A DNA stretch of 64,000 nt from Dysgonomonadaceae bacterium PH5-43 (GCA_029916745.1 JARXWK010000013.1:1-64000), one strand, 5' to 3'. Positions 9,807 through 19,850 are shown, counted from the stretch's first letter. Notes: generated by a model from the letters alone, not told the origin. A program made the numbers and translations.

Positions 9807-10898
9807 ATGAAAAAAGTTAATTTATTGTTATTGATGCTTGTTGCTTTTGTGTCAATACAATGTCAGAGTGGTTCGAAAAGTGTAGCTAAAGAAACTAAAG
9901 TTAAAAATGTTATCTTCATGATTGGAGATGGTATGGGTATTAGTCAGGTTTACTCGGGTTTAACATCTAATAAAGGTAGTCTTAATTTAGAACGAGCCCA
10001 ATATGTAGGCATTTCAAAAACATATTCAGCTAATGATTATGTAACCGACTCGGCAGCAGGAGGCACAGCTCTTGCTTGTGGCGAAAAAACAAATAATGGT
10101 GTTATAGGTGTGAATAAAGATAGTGTTGCTATTAAATCAATTTTAGCTTATGCTGCTGAAAATGACTTATCGACAGGCGTTGTTGTTAGTTGCGAACTTA
10201 CTCACGCTACTCCAGCTTCGTTTGTTGCCCATCAGATAAATAGAAATATGAATAAAGAAATAGCTGCCGATTATCTAAATCTACCTTTTACAGTTGCTAT
10301 AGGTGGTGGTCGTCGTCATTTTGAGAACAGAGAAGATGGACGAAATCTTACAGAAGAATTAAAAGCTAAAGATTATCAAGTAGCTTATTCTATCGAAGAA
10401 GTGAAACAGATAAAAAAAGGTAAAGTTATAGGTCTTGTTAGTGATGAACACCCAGCAGGTTATCCTGAAAGAGGAGAACTATTACCAGAAGGTGTTGCTG
10501 CTGCATTAGATATTTTATCTCAAAATGATAAAGGCTTTGTTTTAATGGTTGAAGGTTCTCAAATAGATTGGGGAGGACACTCTAACGATACGGAGGTAAT
10601 AGTAAATGAAATGTTGGATTTTGATAGAACAGTAAAGATTGCATTCGATTTTGCTGACAAAAATCCAGGAACATTGGTTGTGATTACTGCCGACCACGAA
10701 ACTGGAGGTATGTCGTTACTGAAAGGTAATTTTGAAGAAGGCACAGTAGGAGCAAAATATACAACAGGAGGACATAGTGCAGTTCCTGTTCCTGTATTTT
10801 CTTATGGAACGAAAGCAGAAGAGTTTACTGGATTTTATCAAAATACGAATATTTTCAAGAAAATTATGAATTTGTATGGCTTCCCTATTGATAATTAA
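9807..10898 (+). CDS. Alkaline phosphatase family lipoprotein
   Basis: This 363-residue enzyme is shorter than E. coli PhoA but has all the core motifs. They are the first metal-binding aspartate in NVIFMIGDGMG, the nucleophilic serine near residue 83 in TDSAAGGTALACG, HATPASFVAH, EGSQIDWGGHSND, ITADHETGG and the C-terminal GGHSAVPVPVF. The N-terminus is a lipoprotein signal ending in SIQC, so it should be membrane-anchored outside the cytoplasm and release phosphate from organic monoesters. It appears to be monocistronic. No recognised phosphate-control site was identified. Confidence 0.93.
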   Translation: MKKVNLLLLMLVAFVSIQCQSGSKSVAKETKVKNVIFMIGDGMGISQVYSGLTSNKGSLNLERAQYVGISKTYSANDYVTDSAAGGTALACGEKTNNGVIGVNKDSVAIKSILAYAAENDLSTGVVVSCELTHATPASFVAHQINRNMNKEIAADYLNLPFTVAIGGGRRHFENREDGRNLTEELKAKDYQVAYSIEEVKQIKKGKVIGLVSDEHPAGYPERGELLPEGVAAALDILSQNDKGFVLMVEGSQIDWGGHSNDTEVIVNEMLDFDRTVKIAFDFADKNPGTLVVITADHETGGMSLLKGNFEEGTVGAKYTTGGHSAVPVPVFSYGTKAEEFTGFYQNTNIFKKIMNLYGFPIDN

Positions 10899-10984
10899 TA
10901 AAAAATGTCTAATTTTGGGGAGTTTGGGCTTAAATTAAAATATTAAGATAATCTCATTTAATCATTAATTATAAATAAATTATT

Positions 10985-11254
10985 ATGAACAAATCTGAAT
11001 TAGTTGCAGCTATAGCTGCCAAAACGGGCTTTACTAAAGTTGATGCATTAAAAGCTCTTAACGCTTATGTTGAAGTTGTAGGAGATGAATTGAGAAAAGG
11101 GAATAAAGTAAATTTAGTTGGTCATGGTACTTACTTGATTATTTCTAAAAAAGGAAGAAAAGGGATAGATCCTCGTAATCAACAACCTATTGAAATTGCT
11201 CCAAAACGAATGGTAAAGTTTAAACCAGGTAAAACTCTAACTATTAAGAAATAG
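10985..11254 (+). CDS. HU-family DNA-binding protein
   Basis: This 89-residue protein is a full-length HU/IHF-type nucleoid protein. It has the N-terminal helices MNKSELVAAIAAKTGFTKVDALKALNAY, the beta core VNLVGHGTYLI, and the DNA-binding arm region GRKGIDPRNQQPIEIAPKRMVKFKPGKTL. It forms dimers that bend DNA. It is separated from the alkaline phosphatase gene by 86 bp of AT-rich sequence and is probably transcribed on its own. Confidence 0.95.
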   Translation: MNKSELVAAIAAKTGFTKVDALKALNAYVEVVGDELRKGNKVNLVGHGTYLIISKKGRKGIDPRNQQPIEIAPKRMVKFKPGKTLTIKK

Positions 11255-11322
11255 TTATAGTGGTTTCGGTTGGCTTAATTTAAGGTAAGCATATTACGTT
11301 TTTTATTTCCTTATCAATAACG

Positions 11323-11378
11323 AAACAACCTTAGTGGTATTTATAGGTGTTTATGCCGTAATGCTGCTTAGGTTGTTT
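11323..11378 (+). terminator. Probable terminator downstream of the HU gene
   Basis: AAACAACCT at 11323-11331 pairs with AGGTTGTTT at 11370-11378, followed by a T-rich stretch (TTGTTTTG). The loop is long (38 nt) with possible internal pairing, so it could instead be part of a small RNA. Confidence 0.5.
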
Positions 11379-11530
11379 TGTTGTTTTAATAGATAGATAG
11401 TTGATTGAAATTTCATTTTTTGATTATTCTGTTTCAGATGTATTTTATTCCGTTTCAAAGAAAATTAAAATGCAACAAATGAATAATCCATTACGTTTGT
11501 ACTGTAATAGAAAAAAGATTGTTAGATTAA

Positions 11531-12847
11531 ATGAAAAAGATTGTTTTAAGTTTGTTTTTAGGTTTTACTGTTCTGTTAGCTTCTGCGCAGACTACTCCGG
11601 TTGCTGAAAATGCAACTGGAGTTATAAGGTTTTCGTTAAACGAATGTTTAGAATATGCTTTCGGTAATAATTTTACCAGAAAGAATATGTTATTAAACGA
11701 AACAGTAAAACAAGAGGTGTACGACCAATCTAAATTGGAACGATTGCCTAATGTGAACGCTTCTTTAAGCGAAAACTGGCGACACTCCGATGATGCTGGT
11801 TCTTCGCTCGGAGGTAGTTATGGTATTAGTGCAGGAGTTACTTTATATCAAGGTGGTGCTATAACAAATACCATAGAAGAAAATAAATTGCAGATGGAGC
11901 AAACACAACTGCAAACAAAACAGTATGAAAATGATTTGGTAATAAATATACTTGAGTCGTTTCTTACAGTTTTGGGTAATGAAGAACTATTGAAGTATCA
12001 GCATACTTTGTTGACAGCAAGTGAAGAACAGGTAGCGCAAGGTAAGGCTCAATATATGGCAGATGAGATTCTCGAGAGTGATTACTTAATGTTGGAAGCT
12101 CAGTATGCAAGCGATAAAGCAAATATTATTGATACCGAAATTGCTCGCGACAATAGTTTACTTAATCTTAAAAGTTTGTTGTCGATGGACCCGGAAGTGG
12201 ATTTACGTATTATTTATCCCGATACGGCTATTCTTCAGCAGATGACGTTAATTCCTTTGCGAGAAACTGTAATAGAAAGAGCTATTGAAACGTGGCCAGA
12301 CCTTAAGATTAGTCAATACGATGTTGATATTGCCAATGTAAATGTAAAGATAGCTAAGGCTTCATACTTTCCAACAGTAAGCTTGTCGGGTAGTGTAAAT
12401 TCGGGGCACAACAAAAACTTTCAGAATTTTGGAAATCAGTTGAAGAATAATCTTAACGAACAAATAGGATTGTCTGTTAGTGTTCCTATTTGGGATAGGG
12501 GTCGCACAAAATTACAAACTACTCAAAGTAAGATAGCTCTTCAACAGGCAGAGAATAATAAACAACAGACCGAACTTGAAATAAGACAACAGATAACTCA
12601 ACAGCATCTTAATGTAACGTCGGCACTTAATAAATACAATACAAACGAAATAAAACACAAGGCATATTCTCAAACGTTTGATGTGTATAGGGCTTTGTTT
12701 AATGCCGGTTCAATTACGGCAGTAGACCTTCTTCAACAACAAAACAACTATATAAGTGCTCTTACTGATTATGTGCAGAGTAAATATAATTTTATTCTAA
12801 GAAGAAAAATACTTGATGTATATATGGGTATAGATGTAACAATGTAA
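11531..12847 (+). CDS. TolC-family outer membrane efflux protein
   Basis: This 438-residue protein has a signal peptide (KKIVLSLFLGFTVLLASAQ) and the two-fold repeated coiled-coil/beta-barrel pattern of outer membrane efflux proteins. It begins with SLNECLEYAFGNNFT, and an equivalent second repeat begins around residue 245 (ERAIETWPDLKISQYDVDIANVN). It is expected to form the trimeric outer-membrane channel of the exporter encoded by the next three genes, which lie on the same strand 36 bp downstream. Confidence 0.93.
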   Translation: MKKIVLSLFLGFTVLLASAQTTPVAENATGVIRFSLNECLEYAFGNNFTRKNMLLNETVKQEVYDQSKLERLPNVNASLSENWRHSDDAGSSLGGSYGISAGVTLYQGGAITNTIEENKLQMEQTQLQTKQYENDLVINILESFLTVLGNEELLKYQHTLLTASEEQVAQGKAQYMADEILESDYLMLEAQYASDKANIIDTEIARDNSLLNLKSLLSMDPEVDLRIIYPDTAILQQMTLIPLRETVIERAIETWPDLKISQYDVDIANVNVKIAKASYFPTVSLSGSVNSGHNKNFQNFGNQLKNNLNEQIGLSVSVPIWDRGRTKLQTTQSKIALQQAENNKQQTELEIRQQITQQHLNVTSALNKYNTNEIKHKAYSQTFDVYRALFNAGSITAVDLLQQQNNYISALTDYVQSKYNFILRRKILDVYMGIDVTM

Positions 12848-12883
12848 TTCATAAAGATTAGATAAAAGAAAAATAATAACAAG

Positions 12884-14044
12884 ATGAAAAAGAAAACATT
12901 AATTATTATAGGTGCTATTGCTTTGGTGCTAATATTGGCTCTTGTAATTTTATTAGGAGGAAACAAAAGCGAGTTGTTGGTAAATACAGCTCCAATAAAA
13001 ACGAACACAATTTCACTGTCGGTTACTGCTACGGGTTATGTACAGCCTGTAGATCAAGTGGAAGTAGGAACTCAGGTATCGGGTGTTGTAGAGAGAATAT
13101 ATGTAGATTACAATTCTCAAGTTACAAAAGGACAGCTTCTTGCAGAACTGGATAAATCTACATTGGCTGAAAAAGTAACGCAAGCTCAAGCTTCTTTGCA
13201 GAGTTCAAAAAGTGCTCTTACTTTGGCTACTAAAAGTTACGAACGAACTAAGCAGTTGTTTGAATTAAAAGCTGCAACAAAAGCATCTTTCGAAGATGCC
13301 GAAAATCAATTAATACAAGCTACAACATCAGTTGCTAATTCAGAAGCTAACTTACATCAGGCTAAAGTAAACCTATCATACGCCGAAATATATTCGCCTA
13401 TAGATGGTGTTGTGTTGAATAGAGCAGTAGAGCAAGGTCAGACAGTTGCTGCTTCGTTTAATACTCCTACTTTATTTACAATAGCTAACGACTTGAAAAA
13501 TATGCAAGTAGAAGCAGATGTTGATGAAGCTGATATAGGTCAGGTTAAATTAGGTCAGAGTGTTACTTTTACTGTAGATGCTTTTCCTTACGATTTATTT
13601 GAAGGAATAGTACAGCAGATACGTCTTCAACCTGTGGTTACAAGCAATGTTGTAACTTACACAGTTATTATTAATGCTCCTAACCCAGAAGAAAAACTTT
13701 ATCCGGGTATGACTGCAAGTGTTACTATTCTTACTCAAGTAGAAGAGGGGATTACTGTTCCTAATAGTGCTCTTAGTTTTACTCCTAATGAAGAAGCGAT
13801 TAAGAAACTTAATTTTGAAATGCCAGTTGAGAATTACTCTGCAGGAGTATGGATTAAAACAGGTGATAACTATAAATATTCAGAAATTAAAACGGGTTTA
13901 AGCGACGGTGTATACACTATGGTTGAGTCGGGACTTAATCTTAATGATACAGTGGTAGTGTCTGTTGTAGAACAAAAGAAAGGTGAAGCTTCGGGACAAG
14001 CAGCGAGCAACCCTCTTATGCCACAACCTCCTCGAAGAAGATAA
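12884..14044 (+). CDS. MacA-like periplasmic adaptor (HlyD/RND adaptor family)
   Basis: This 386-residue adaptor has an N-terminal membrane anchor (IIGAIALVLILALVILLGG), a lipoyl/barrel-sandwich half (TQVSGVVERIYVDYNSQVTKGQLLAELD), a coiled-coil hairpin at about 95-165, the second lipoyl half (EIYSPIDGVVLNRAVEQGQTV), and a beta-barrel domain. It links the inner-membrane MacB-type ABC transporter to the TolC channel. The C-terminal tail is short and proline/arginine-rich. It is followed 3 bp later by the ATPase gene. Confidence 0.93.
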   Translation: MKKKTLIIIGAIALVLILALVILLGGNKSELLVNTAPIKTNTISLSVTATGYVQPVDQVEVGTQVSGVVERIYVDYNSQVTKGQLLAELDKSTLAEKVTQAQASLQSSKSALTLATKSYERTKQLFELKAATKASFEDAENQLIQATTSVANSEANLHQAKVNLSYAEIYSPIDGVVLNRAVEQGQTVAASFNTPTLFTIANDLKNMQVEADVDEADIGQVKLGQSVTFTVDAFPYDLFEGIVQQIRLQPVVTSNVVTYTVIINAPNPEEKLYPGMTASVTILTQVEEGITVPNSALSFTPNEEAIKKLNFEMPVENYSAGVWIKTGDNYKYSEIKTGLSDGVYTMVESGLNLNDTVVVSVVEQKKGEASGQAASNPLMPQPPRRR

Positions 14045-14047
14045 AAA

Positions 14048-14797
14048 ATGAAAGAGAAGAAAGAAATATTAAAAATAGATACACTACGACGCGACTTTAC
14101 TGTAGGTAGTGAAACCGTTCATGCTCTTAGAGGGGTTTCGTTTTCTGTAATGGAAGGTGAGTTTGTAAGTATTATGGGTACAAGTGGTAGTGGTAAGTCC
14201 ACATTGTTGAATATACTTGGTTGTTTGGATAAGCCTACTTCGGGAGAATATTATATAGATAATATACCTGTTAGCGGTATGACTAAAGATGAATTGGCAA
14301 CTTTGCGTAATCGCAAGATTGGATTCGTGTTTCAGTCTTACAACCTACTGTCTCGTACATCTGCGTTGGATAATGTTATGCTGCCTATGCTTTATAATAA
14401 TACTATTTCGGCAAAGGAAAAGAAAGAAAGAGCAATAGAAGCTATTAAGCAAGTGGGTTTGGAATCGCGTATGGATCATATGCCCAACCAACTATCGGGC
14501 GGACAACAACAACGAGTTGCTATTGCACGTGCTATAGTTAACGACCCTGTAATTCTTCTCGCTGATGAAGCAACGGGTAATTTAGATACACGTACTTCTT
14601 ATGAGATAATGAGCTTATTTCAGAAATTAAATGAAGAGGGGAAAACAATAGCATTTGTTACTCACGAAACAGATATTTCTATTTTTACTAAGCGAATTAT
14701 TCAACTTAGAGATGGTAATATTATTAAAAACGAACCAATAGAAACTCGTTCGGCTAAAGCAGCTTTAGATAGTTTGCCTCAGCAAGAAGACTATTGA
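14048..14797 (+). CDS. MacB/LolD-type ABC transporter ATP-binding protein
   Basis: This 249-residue ATPase has a complete ABC motif set: Walker [10 protein letters not shown] near residue 42, Q-loop FVFQSYNLL, signature [14 protein letters not shown], and Walker [14 protein letters not shown]. The leading segment [25 protein letters not shown] is typical of the MacB subfamily. In MacB the ATPase and permease are fused; here they are separate adjacent genes. It powers export of an unknown substrate. Confidence 0.95.
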   Translation: MKEKKEILKIDTLRRDFTVGSETVHALRGVSFSVMEGEFVSIMGTSGSGKSTLLNILGCLDKPTSGEYYIDNIPVSGMTKDELATLRNRKIGFVFQSYNLLSRTSALDNVMLPMLYNNTISAKEKKERAIEAIKQVGLESRMDHMPNQLSGGQQQRVAIARAIVNDPVILLADEATGNLDTRTSYEIMSLFQKLNEEGKTIAFVTHETDISIFTKRIIQLRDGNIIKNEPIETRSAKAALDSLPQQEDY

Positions 14798-14842
14798 GAT
14801 GATGGTGATAAATAAAAAATAATTGCGTAAAACGCCCTTCAA

Positions 14843-16063
14843 ATGAATATATTTAATTTAATACAAATAGCAATAGAAGCTTTGTTGAGAAATAAAACAA
14901 GAGCTTTACTTACTATGTTGGGGATAATAATAGGTATTGCTTCGGTAATTGCGATGGTAAGTTTAGGACAAAGTTCTCAAATGAGTATCAATAATCAGAT
15001 TTCAACTATGGGAACTAATCTTATAATGGTTATGCGTGAGAGCCAAAGACAAGGAGGTGTAAATATTGGTTCGGGTAATGTTCAGACTTTGAAGAGCGAA
15101 GATGCCGATGCAATAATTAAAGATGCAAAGTATGTGTCTATGGTGTCGCCATTGGTTAGTGCAAGCGGACAGTTAGTTAATGGCTCTAATAACTGGCCAA
15201 GCCAATTGCAGGGAGGTAATGAACATTTACTGGCTATACGAAAGCTTGAAATTGCAGAAGGCACTAATATTACGGCTAATGATGTTCGTACTTATGCTAA
15301 AGTTTGTATCGTAGGACAAACAGTTGTAGACAATCTGTTTCCTAATGGAGAAAACCCGATAGGACAAACTATTCGCTACAATAAAACACCTTTTAAGATT
15401 ATAGGTGTGCTTGCCTCTAAGGGACAAAATCAGATGGGGCAAGACCAAGATGATATTGTAATAACTCCGTATACTACAGTTCAGAAACGAGTGTTAGCTA
15501 TAAATTATATTCATATGATTTATGCTTCAGCCGCATCCGAGAATGTTGTAACTGCTGCAAGTGAAGAAATAGAGGGAATATTAAGAACGCAACATAAAAT
15601 ACGCGAAGGACAAGACGATGACTTCCGTGTGCGCACTCAGCAAGAGATGCTTGATATGATGAGTTCTATTACGGGTTTTCTTACGGTGTTGTTGGCAGCT
15701 ATAGCCTCTATCTCGTTGGTTGTTGGCGGTATAGGTATTATGAATATAATGTATGTTACGGTTACAGAGCGTACTAAAGAAATAGGTTTGCGTATGTCTA
15801 TTGGAGCTCATACTAAAGATATATTGTTGCAGTTTTTATGCGAAAGTACAATTCTTAGTCTGATAGGTGGTATTATAGGAATATTATTAGGTTTGGCACT
15901 GTCTTACGGAATATCAATGGCTCTTAACTGGCCTTTTGCCTTAAGTATTCCTGCGGTAGTATTGTCGTTTTTAGTGTGTGCAGCAACAGGAATATTCTTT
16001 GGTTGGTATCCTGCTAAAAAGGCATCGGCTTTAGATCCTATAAATGCATTGAGATACGAATAA
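14843..16063 (+). CDS. MacB-like ABC transporter permease (FtsX domain)
   Basis: This 406-residue permease has TM1 near residues 20-45 (ALLTMLGIIIGIASVIAMVSLG), a large extracytoplasmic MacB_PCD domain (about 50-280), and three C-terminal TM helices containing the FtsX motif (VGGIGIMNIMYVTVTERTKEIGLRMSIGA). This is the mechanotransmission type of ABC exporter. It works with the ATPase, adaptor and TolC protein upstream. Likely substrates are peptides, macrolides or lipoproteins, but the sequence does not say which. Confidence 0.94.
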   Translation: MNIFNLIQIAIEALLRNKTRALLTMLGIIIGIASVIAMVSLGQSSQMSINNQISTMGTNLIMVMRESQRQGGVNIGSGNVQTLKSEDADAIIKDAKYVSMVSPLVSASGQLVNGSNNWPSQLQGGNEHLLAIRKLEIAEGTNITANDVRTYAKVCIVGQTVVDNLFPNGENPIGQTIRYNKTPFKIIGVLASKGQNQMGQDQDDIVITPYTTVQKRVLAINYIHMIYASAASENVVTAASEEIEGILRTQHKIREGQDDDFRVRTQQEMLDMMSSITGFLTVLLAAIASISLVVGGIGIMNIMYVTVTERTKEIGLRMSIGAHTKDILLQFLCESTILSLIGGIIGILLGLALSYGISMALNWPFALSIPAVVLSFLVCAATGIFFGWYPAKKASALDPINALRYE

Positions 16064-16086
16064 ACATACAGATTAATAAAATTATT

Positions 16087-17127
16087 ATGATTAAATCTCC
16101 ATTGAACTATAAAACAGCAGCCTTGCTTTCTCTTGGTATTTGTTTGTTGATAAATATACTATTTATCATTATGTTTTTATATGGAAAAGATTCTGTGGTG
16201 CCTCCCGATGGAGAACGAATACGTCCGAATTTTAATCTTCATATTACATTTATATACGCTCTGTTTAATTTTATTACAGCATTTACTATATATATGGTAA
16301 ACTTCTATTTGCTAAACAAAAAATATTTATCAAAAAGAAATTGGTTAATCATAGTTCCTGCGGTAATCATAGTTACGGTTATCATAAGTCTACTGTTTTC
16401 TTATTTATCTATATCTATAGAAGATAGACCATTTCACGCACGTGTGTATTGGGGTGCTTTATTTCGAGATTTGTTTATCGCAACAGTTGTAACTCTATCT
16501 TCTCAACTGTTGTATGTATCTCATAAACAACAACAAACTCTTATTGAAAATGAAACTCTGCTTGTAGAGAATATACGTTCGCGCTTTCAAGCATTAAAAA
16601 GTCAAGTAGATCCTCACTTCCTTTTTAATTCGCTAAATACATTAAATTCTCTTATCGCTATAGATAAAGATAAAGCACAAGAATACGTACAACAATTATC
16701 AAATGTATTTAGGTATACATTACAAACTAAAGAAAAAATAACTCTCGAAGAAGAACTCAAATTTAATTATTCGTATTGTCATCTTATGCAGATAAGGTAT
16801 GGCGATAATCTTAAGTTTGTTTACGATATAGATGAAAAGTTTTATGCTTATTCCATAATTCCTCTTACTATTCAGGCTTTAGTCGAAAATGCAATAAAAC
16901 ATAATGTAGTAAGCAATAAACAACCACTTACGATAAAAATAATAACTAAGTCTGATGGACTCCTTTCGGTATCGAATCGCATTCAACCTAAAAAAGAATT
17001 AGAAAGAGGAGAGGGTATAGGACTTGTAAATCTTAGAGAAAGATATAAGCTTATGTATAAGTCGGAAATAGAGGTTAATAATACGGAAGAAGAGTTTGAG
17101 GTTGTGGTTCCTTTATTAATTGATTAA
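16087..17127 (+). CDS. LytS/YehU-type sensor histidine kinase
   Basis: This 346-residue kinase has four N-terminal membrane segments (within residues 8-150) with short loops and no large sensor domain. A coiled-coil linker follows, then the His_kinase (PF06580) phosphoacceptor motif QVDPHFLFNSLNTLNSLI and an ATPase domain with LVENAIKHNV and a G-box (GEGIGLVNLRERY). It is paired with the LytTR regulator 5 bp downstream and follows the exporter genes, so it probably senses export substrate or envelope state and controls that operon. Confidence 0.93.
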   Translation: MIKSPLNYKTAALLSLGICLLINILFIIMFLYGKDSVVPPDGERIRPNFNLHITFIYALFNFITAFTIYMVNFYLLNKKYLSKRNWLIIVPAVIIVTVIISLLFSYLSISIEDRPFHARVYWGALFRDLFIATVVTLSSQLLYVSHKQQQTLIENETLLVENIRSRFQALKSQVDPHFLFNSLNTLNSLIAIDKDKAQEYVQQLSNVFRYTLQTKEKITLEEELKFNYSYCHLMQIRYGDNLKFVYDIDEKFYAYSIIPLTIQALVENAIKHNVVSNKQPLTIKIITKSDGLLSVSNRIQPKKELERGEGIGLVNLRERYKLMYKSEIEVNNTEEEFEVVVPLLID

Positions 17128-17132
17128 AAGAA

Positions 17133-17900
17133 ATGAGAACTCTAATAATAGAAGATGAAATAGTAGCAGCAGATGCATTGAAAAGTCTGATTAAAGAAAT
17201 TAATCCTTTAGTTGAAATTATAGAAACTCTACAAACTATAGATGAGAGTGTAGAATGGTTTCAACATAATGCTATGCCAGAGCTTGTGTTTATGGATATT
17301 CATCTTGCAGATGGGTCGGCATTTTCGATATTCGACGAAATAGAAATAACTTGTCCTATTATATTTGTTACTGCTTACGACGAGTATGCTCTTAAAGCAT
17401 TTGAAGTAAATAGTATAGATTATCTACTAAAACCTATAGCTAAAAAAGACTTGGAGAGAGCTTTCTCGAAATTAGAAAATTTATCGTCATATTCTGATTA
17501 CAATGACGATAATAAGCTTCTGAAAAAACTTATCTTAGAAATCAAACAAGAGAAAAATAAACAAAGAACATTTTTTCTTGTTCCTGAAAAAGACAAACTG
17601 ATACCTCTTCTCGTAAATAATATTGCTTGCATATATATCGACAACAAAATGATAAAAGCTCAAACCTTTGATGGTACAAAATATTATATGGATTCTAACT
17701 TAGACGAACTTATGATACAATTAAATCCAGAACTGTTTTATAGAGCAAATCGCCAGTTTATTGTAGCCAAAAAGGCAATAAAAGATATTACTCTATGGTT
17801 TGGAAATAAGCTTGTAGTAAACCTTTCGGTTGATGTTCCGGAAAGAATAATAGTAAGTAAAGCTCGAGCAGGAGAATTTAAGCGTTGGTTTGTGCAATAA
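17133..17900 (+). CDS. LytTR-family response regulator
   Basis: This 255-residue protein has an N-terminal receiver domain with acidic residues IIEDE, phosphoacceptor aspartate in FMDIHLADG (near residue 54), threonine/serine in FVTAYDEYAL and lysine in YLLKPI. The C-terminal LytTR DNA-binding domain includes LFYRANRQFIVAKKAI. LytTR proteins bind pairs of short direct repeats upstream of target promoters. It forms an operon with the upstream kinase. Confidence 0.94.
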   Translation: MRTLIIEDEIVAADALKSLIKEINPLVEIIETLQTIDESVEWFQHNAMPELVFMDIHLADGSAFSIFDEIEITCPIIFVTAYDEYALKAFEVNSIDYLLKPIAKKDLERAFSKLENLSSYSDYNDDNKLLKKLILEIKQEKNKQRTFFLVPEKDKLIPLLVNNIACIYIDNKMIKAQTFDGTKYYMDSNLDELMIQLNPELFYRANRQFIVAKKAIKDITLWFGNKLVVNLSVDVPERIIVSKARAGEFKRWFVQ

Positions 17901-18000
17901 TTTTTTCGTTTCTTGATAATTTGTTGTTACATTTGTAGCTTATATTATATTTTATAACAAATAACTAACGGCTAACTAATAAATAATAACAAACGAGCAA

Positions 18001-19302
18001 ATGATTTGGAACGAGAAAATGGAGTGTATGGGTCGCGAGGAAATGCGACAACTTCAAAGTGAACGTCTAAAAGAAACTGTTGAAAAGGTATATTACAATT
18101 GTGAACCTTACCGTAAAAGAATGCAGGAAAAAGGTGTAACTCCTGATGATATTAATAGTATAGATGATATTGTAAAACTGCCTTTTACATCAAAGAAAGA
18201 TCTTAGAGATTACTATCCTTTTGGACTTTTGAGTACTCCAATGTCTGAAATTGTTCGTTTACACGCTTCTTCGGGTACTACAGGTAAACCTATTGTAGTT
18301 GGCTATACTCGTGGCGACCTTAAAATATGGGACGAAGTTGGTGCTCGTTGTTTTACTGCTTATGGATTAGGAAAACAAGATGTAATTCAGGTTTCTTATG
18401 GTTACGGATTATTTACCGGAGGGCTTGGAGCTCACGGTGCAGTAGAAACTATAGGTGGTACTGTTATTCCTATGTCGAGTGGAAATACAGAAAAACAAAT
18501 AATGCTTATGCGCGATTTTGGGGCTGTAGGTTTAGCTTGTACTCCTTCTTATGCTCTTTATTTAGCTGATGCAATGCGCGATTCAAATATATCTCGAGAT
18601 GAGTTCAAACTTAAAATAGGGGTATTTGGAGCAGAGCCTTGGACTGAAGAGATGCGTAAAGAACTTGAATCTAAATTAGGAATTAAAGCTTATGATATTT
18701 ATGGATTAACAGAAATAATTGGTCCGGGTGTAGCACACGAATGTGAATGTCAAAACGGAACACATATCTGTGAAGACCATTTCTTCCCTGAAATAATAGA
18801 TCCTGAAACCGGAGAGCCAATGCCTCCTGGAGAATATGGTGAGTTAGTATTCTCTACAATCACAAAAGAAGGTATGCCGTTACTTAGATTCAGAACACGA
18901 GACTTAACACGCCTTGTATATGATAAGTGTAAGTGTGGACGAACTTCAGTGCGTATGGATCGTATTTTAGGACGTTCTGATGATATGCTTATTATTAGAG
19001 GAGTAAACGTATTCCCATCGCAAGTTGAATCTGTTATCTGTGAGATGCCCGAACTTGAGCCTCATTACTTTATAAACGTTGATAGAGTGAATAACTTAGA
19101 TACTTTTGAGATATTAGTAGAGGTAAAAGATGAATTTTATTCAGACGAAATGACTAAGATGATAAGTCTTAGAAAAAATATAATTCACAGATTACAAAGT
19201 GTTATTGGTATTTCACCTGATGTTAAATTGGTAGAGCCTCGAAGCATAGAACGCAGTCAGGGTAAAGCAAAGAGAGTAAATGATAAACGTAAACTTAAAT
19301 AA
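18001..19302 (+). CDS. paaK: Phenylacetate-CoA ligase family enzyme
   Basis: This 433-residue adenylate-forming ligase has the AMP-binding P-loop ASSGTTGKPIVVGYT (near residue 90), the motif YDIYGLTEIIGPGVAHEC, and the C-terminal lysine region RSQGKAKRV. It activates phenylacetate or a related aryl acid with ATP and CoA. In anaerobic Bacteroidales the gene is usually linked to aromatic amino acid fermentation through aryl-2-oxo acids, and an ACT-domain gene follows 8 bp downstream as here. TACATTTG at 17928-17935 is a plausible -7 element. Confidence 0.9.
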   Translation: MIWNEKMECMGREEMRQLQSERLKETVEKVYYNCEPYRKRMQEKGVTPDDINSIDDIVKLPFTSKKDLRDYYPFGLLSTPMSEIVRLHASSGTTGKPIVVGYTRGDLKIWDEVGARCFTAYGLGKQDVIQVSYGYGLFTGGLGAHGAVETIGGTVIPMSSGNTEKQIMLMRDFGAVGLACTPSYALYLADAMRDSNISRDEFKLKIGVFGAEPWTEEMRKELESKLGIKAYDIYGLTEIIGPGVAHECECQNGTHICEDHFFPEIIDPETGEPMPPGEYGELVFSTITKEGMPLLRFRTRDLTRLVYDKCKCGRTSVRMDRILGRSDDMLIIRGVNVFPSQVESVICEMPELEPHYFINVDRVNNLDTFEILVEVKDEFYSDEMTKMISLRKNIIHRLQSVIGISPDVKLVEPRSIERSQGKAKRVNDKRKLK

Positions 19303-19310
19303 ATACAGCT

Positions 19311-19733
19311 ATGTTAATAACACAATTATCAATATTCTTAGAGAATAAAAAAGGACGATTTACCGAAGTAGCAAAGATATTAGGAGATGCTAATATTAAT
19401 ATGATTGCTTTTACTGTAGCCGAAAACTCTGATTTTGGTATTTTACGTCTTATAGTATCAGAACCTGAAAAAGCGAAACAAGTATTAAAAGAGTATCGTT
19501 ATGCTGTAAGTACAACCGATGTTGTTTGCGTACAATGCCCTAATGTTCCGGGTTCGTTAGCTAAGATAATGAATCATATTACAGAAGCAGGTATATTTGT
19601 AGAATATATGTATGCGTTCTCAACAGGAGAGGAGGCTTTAATCATTGTTCGCCCAGATAATGTAGAACTTACAACAAAGGTTTTAACAGACAATAATATA
19701 GGGTTGCTTAGTGCCGATAAATTGGTTAAGTAA
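19311..19733 (+). CDS. Tandem ACT-domain protein paired with paaK
   Basis: This 140-residue protein consists of two ACT domains: the first begins QLSIFLENKKGRFTEVAKILG and the second CPNVPGSLAKIMNHITEAGI. ACT domains bind amino acids and regulate metabolic enzymes. Its position directly after the ligase suggests amino-acid feedback on aromatic acid metabolism. It is the last gene of the unit; no clear terminator follows before the Family 1 array. Confidence 0.88.
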   Translation: MLITQLSIFLENKKGRFTEVAKILGDANINMIAFTVAENSDFGILRLIVSEPEKAKQVLKEYRYAVSTTDVVCVQCPNVPGSLAKIMNHITEAGIFVEYMYAFSTGEEALIIVRPDNVELTTKVLTDNNIGLLSADKLVK

Positions 19734-19850
19734 ATTGTTAAATAGCTAAGCCATTCGCTCGCCGTACGGCTAACTTTTATCTTTTAGTTTTTAACTTGTG
19801 CGAAGCACCAGTTCTTAGTTTTTCACTCTTAGTTCTTAGTTCAGAAAAAA
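19734..19850 (+). other. Left flank of Family 1 copy 2
   Basis: This non-coding segment contains short palindromes (GCCGTACGGC at 19761-19770) and repeated TTCTTAGTT units. The stretch around 19810-19843 is nearly the same as the left flank of Family 1 copy 4 (54829-54858), so it belongs to a longer form of that element. Confidence 0.6.

Noticed and set aside
11401-11607. Small ORF before the TolC-type gene
   Set aside because: It overlaps the start of the real gene in another frame and has no ribosome-binding site or recognisable sequence.
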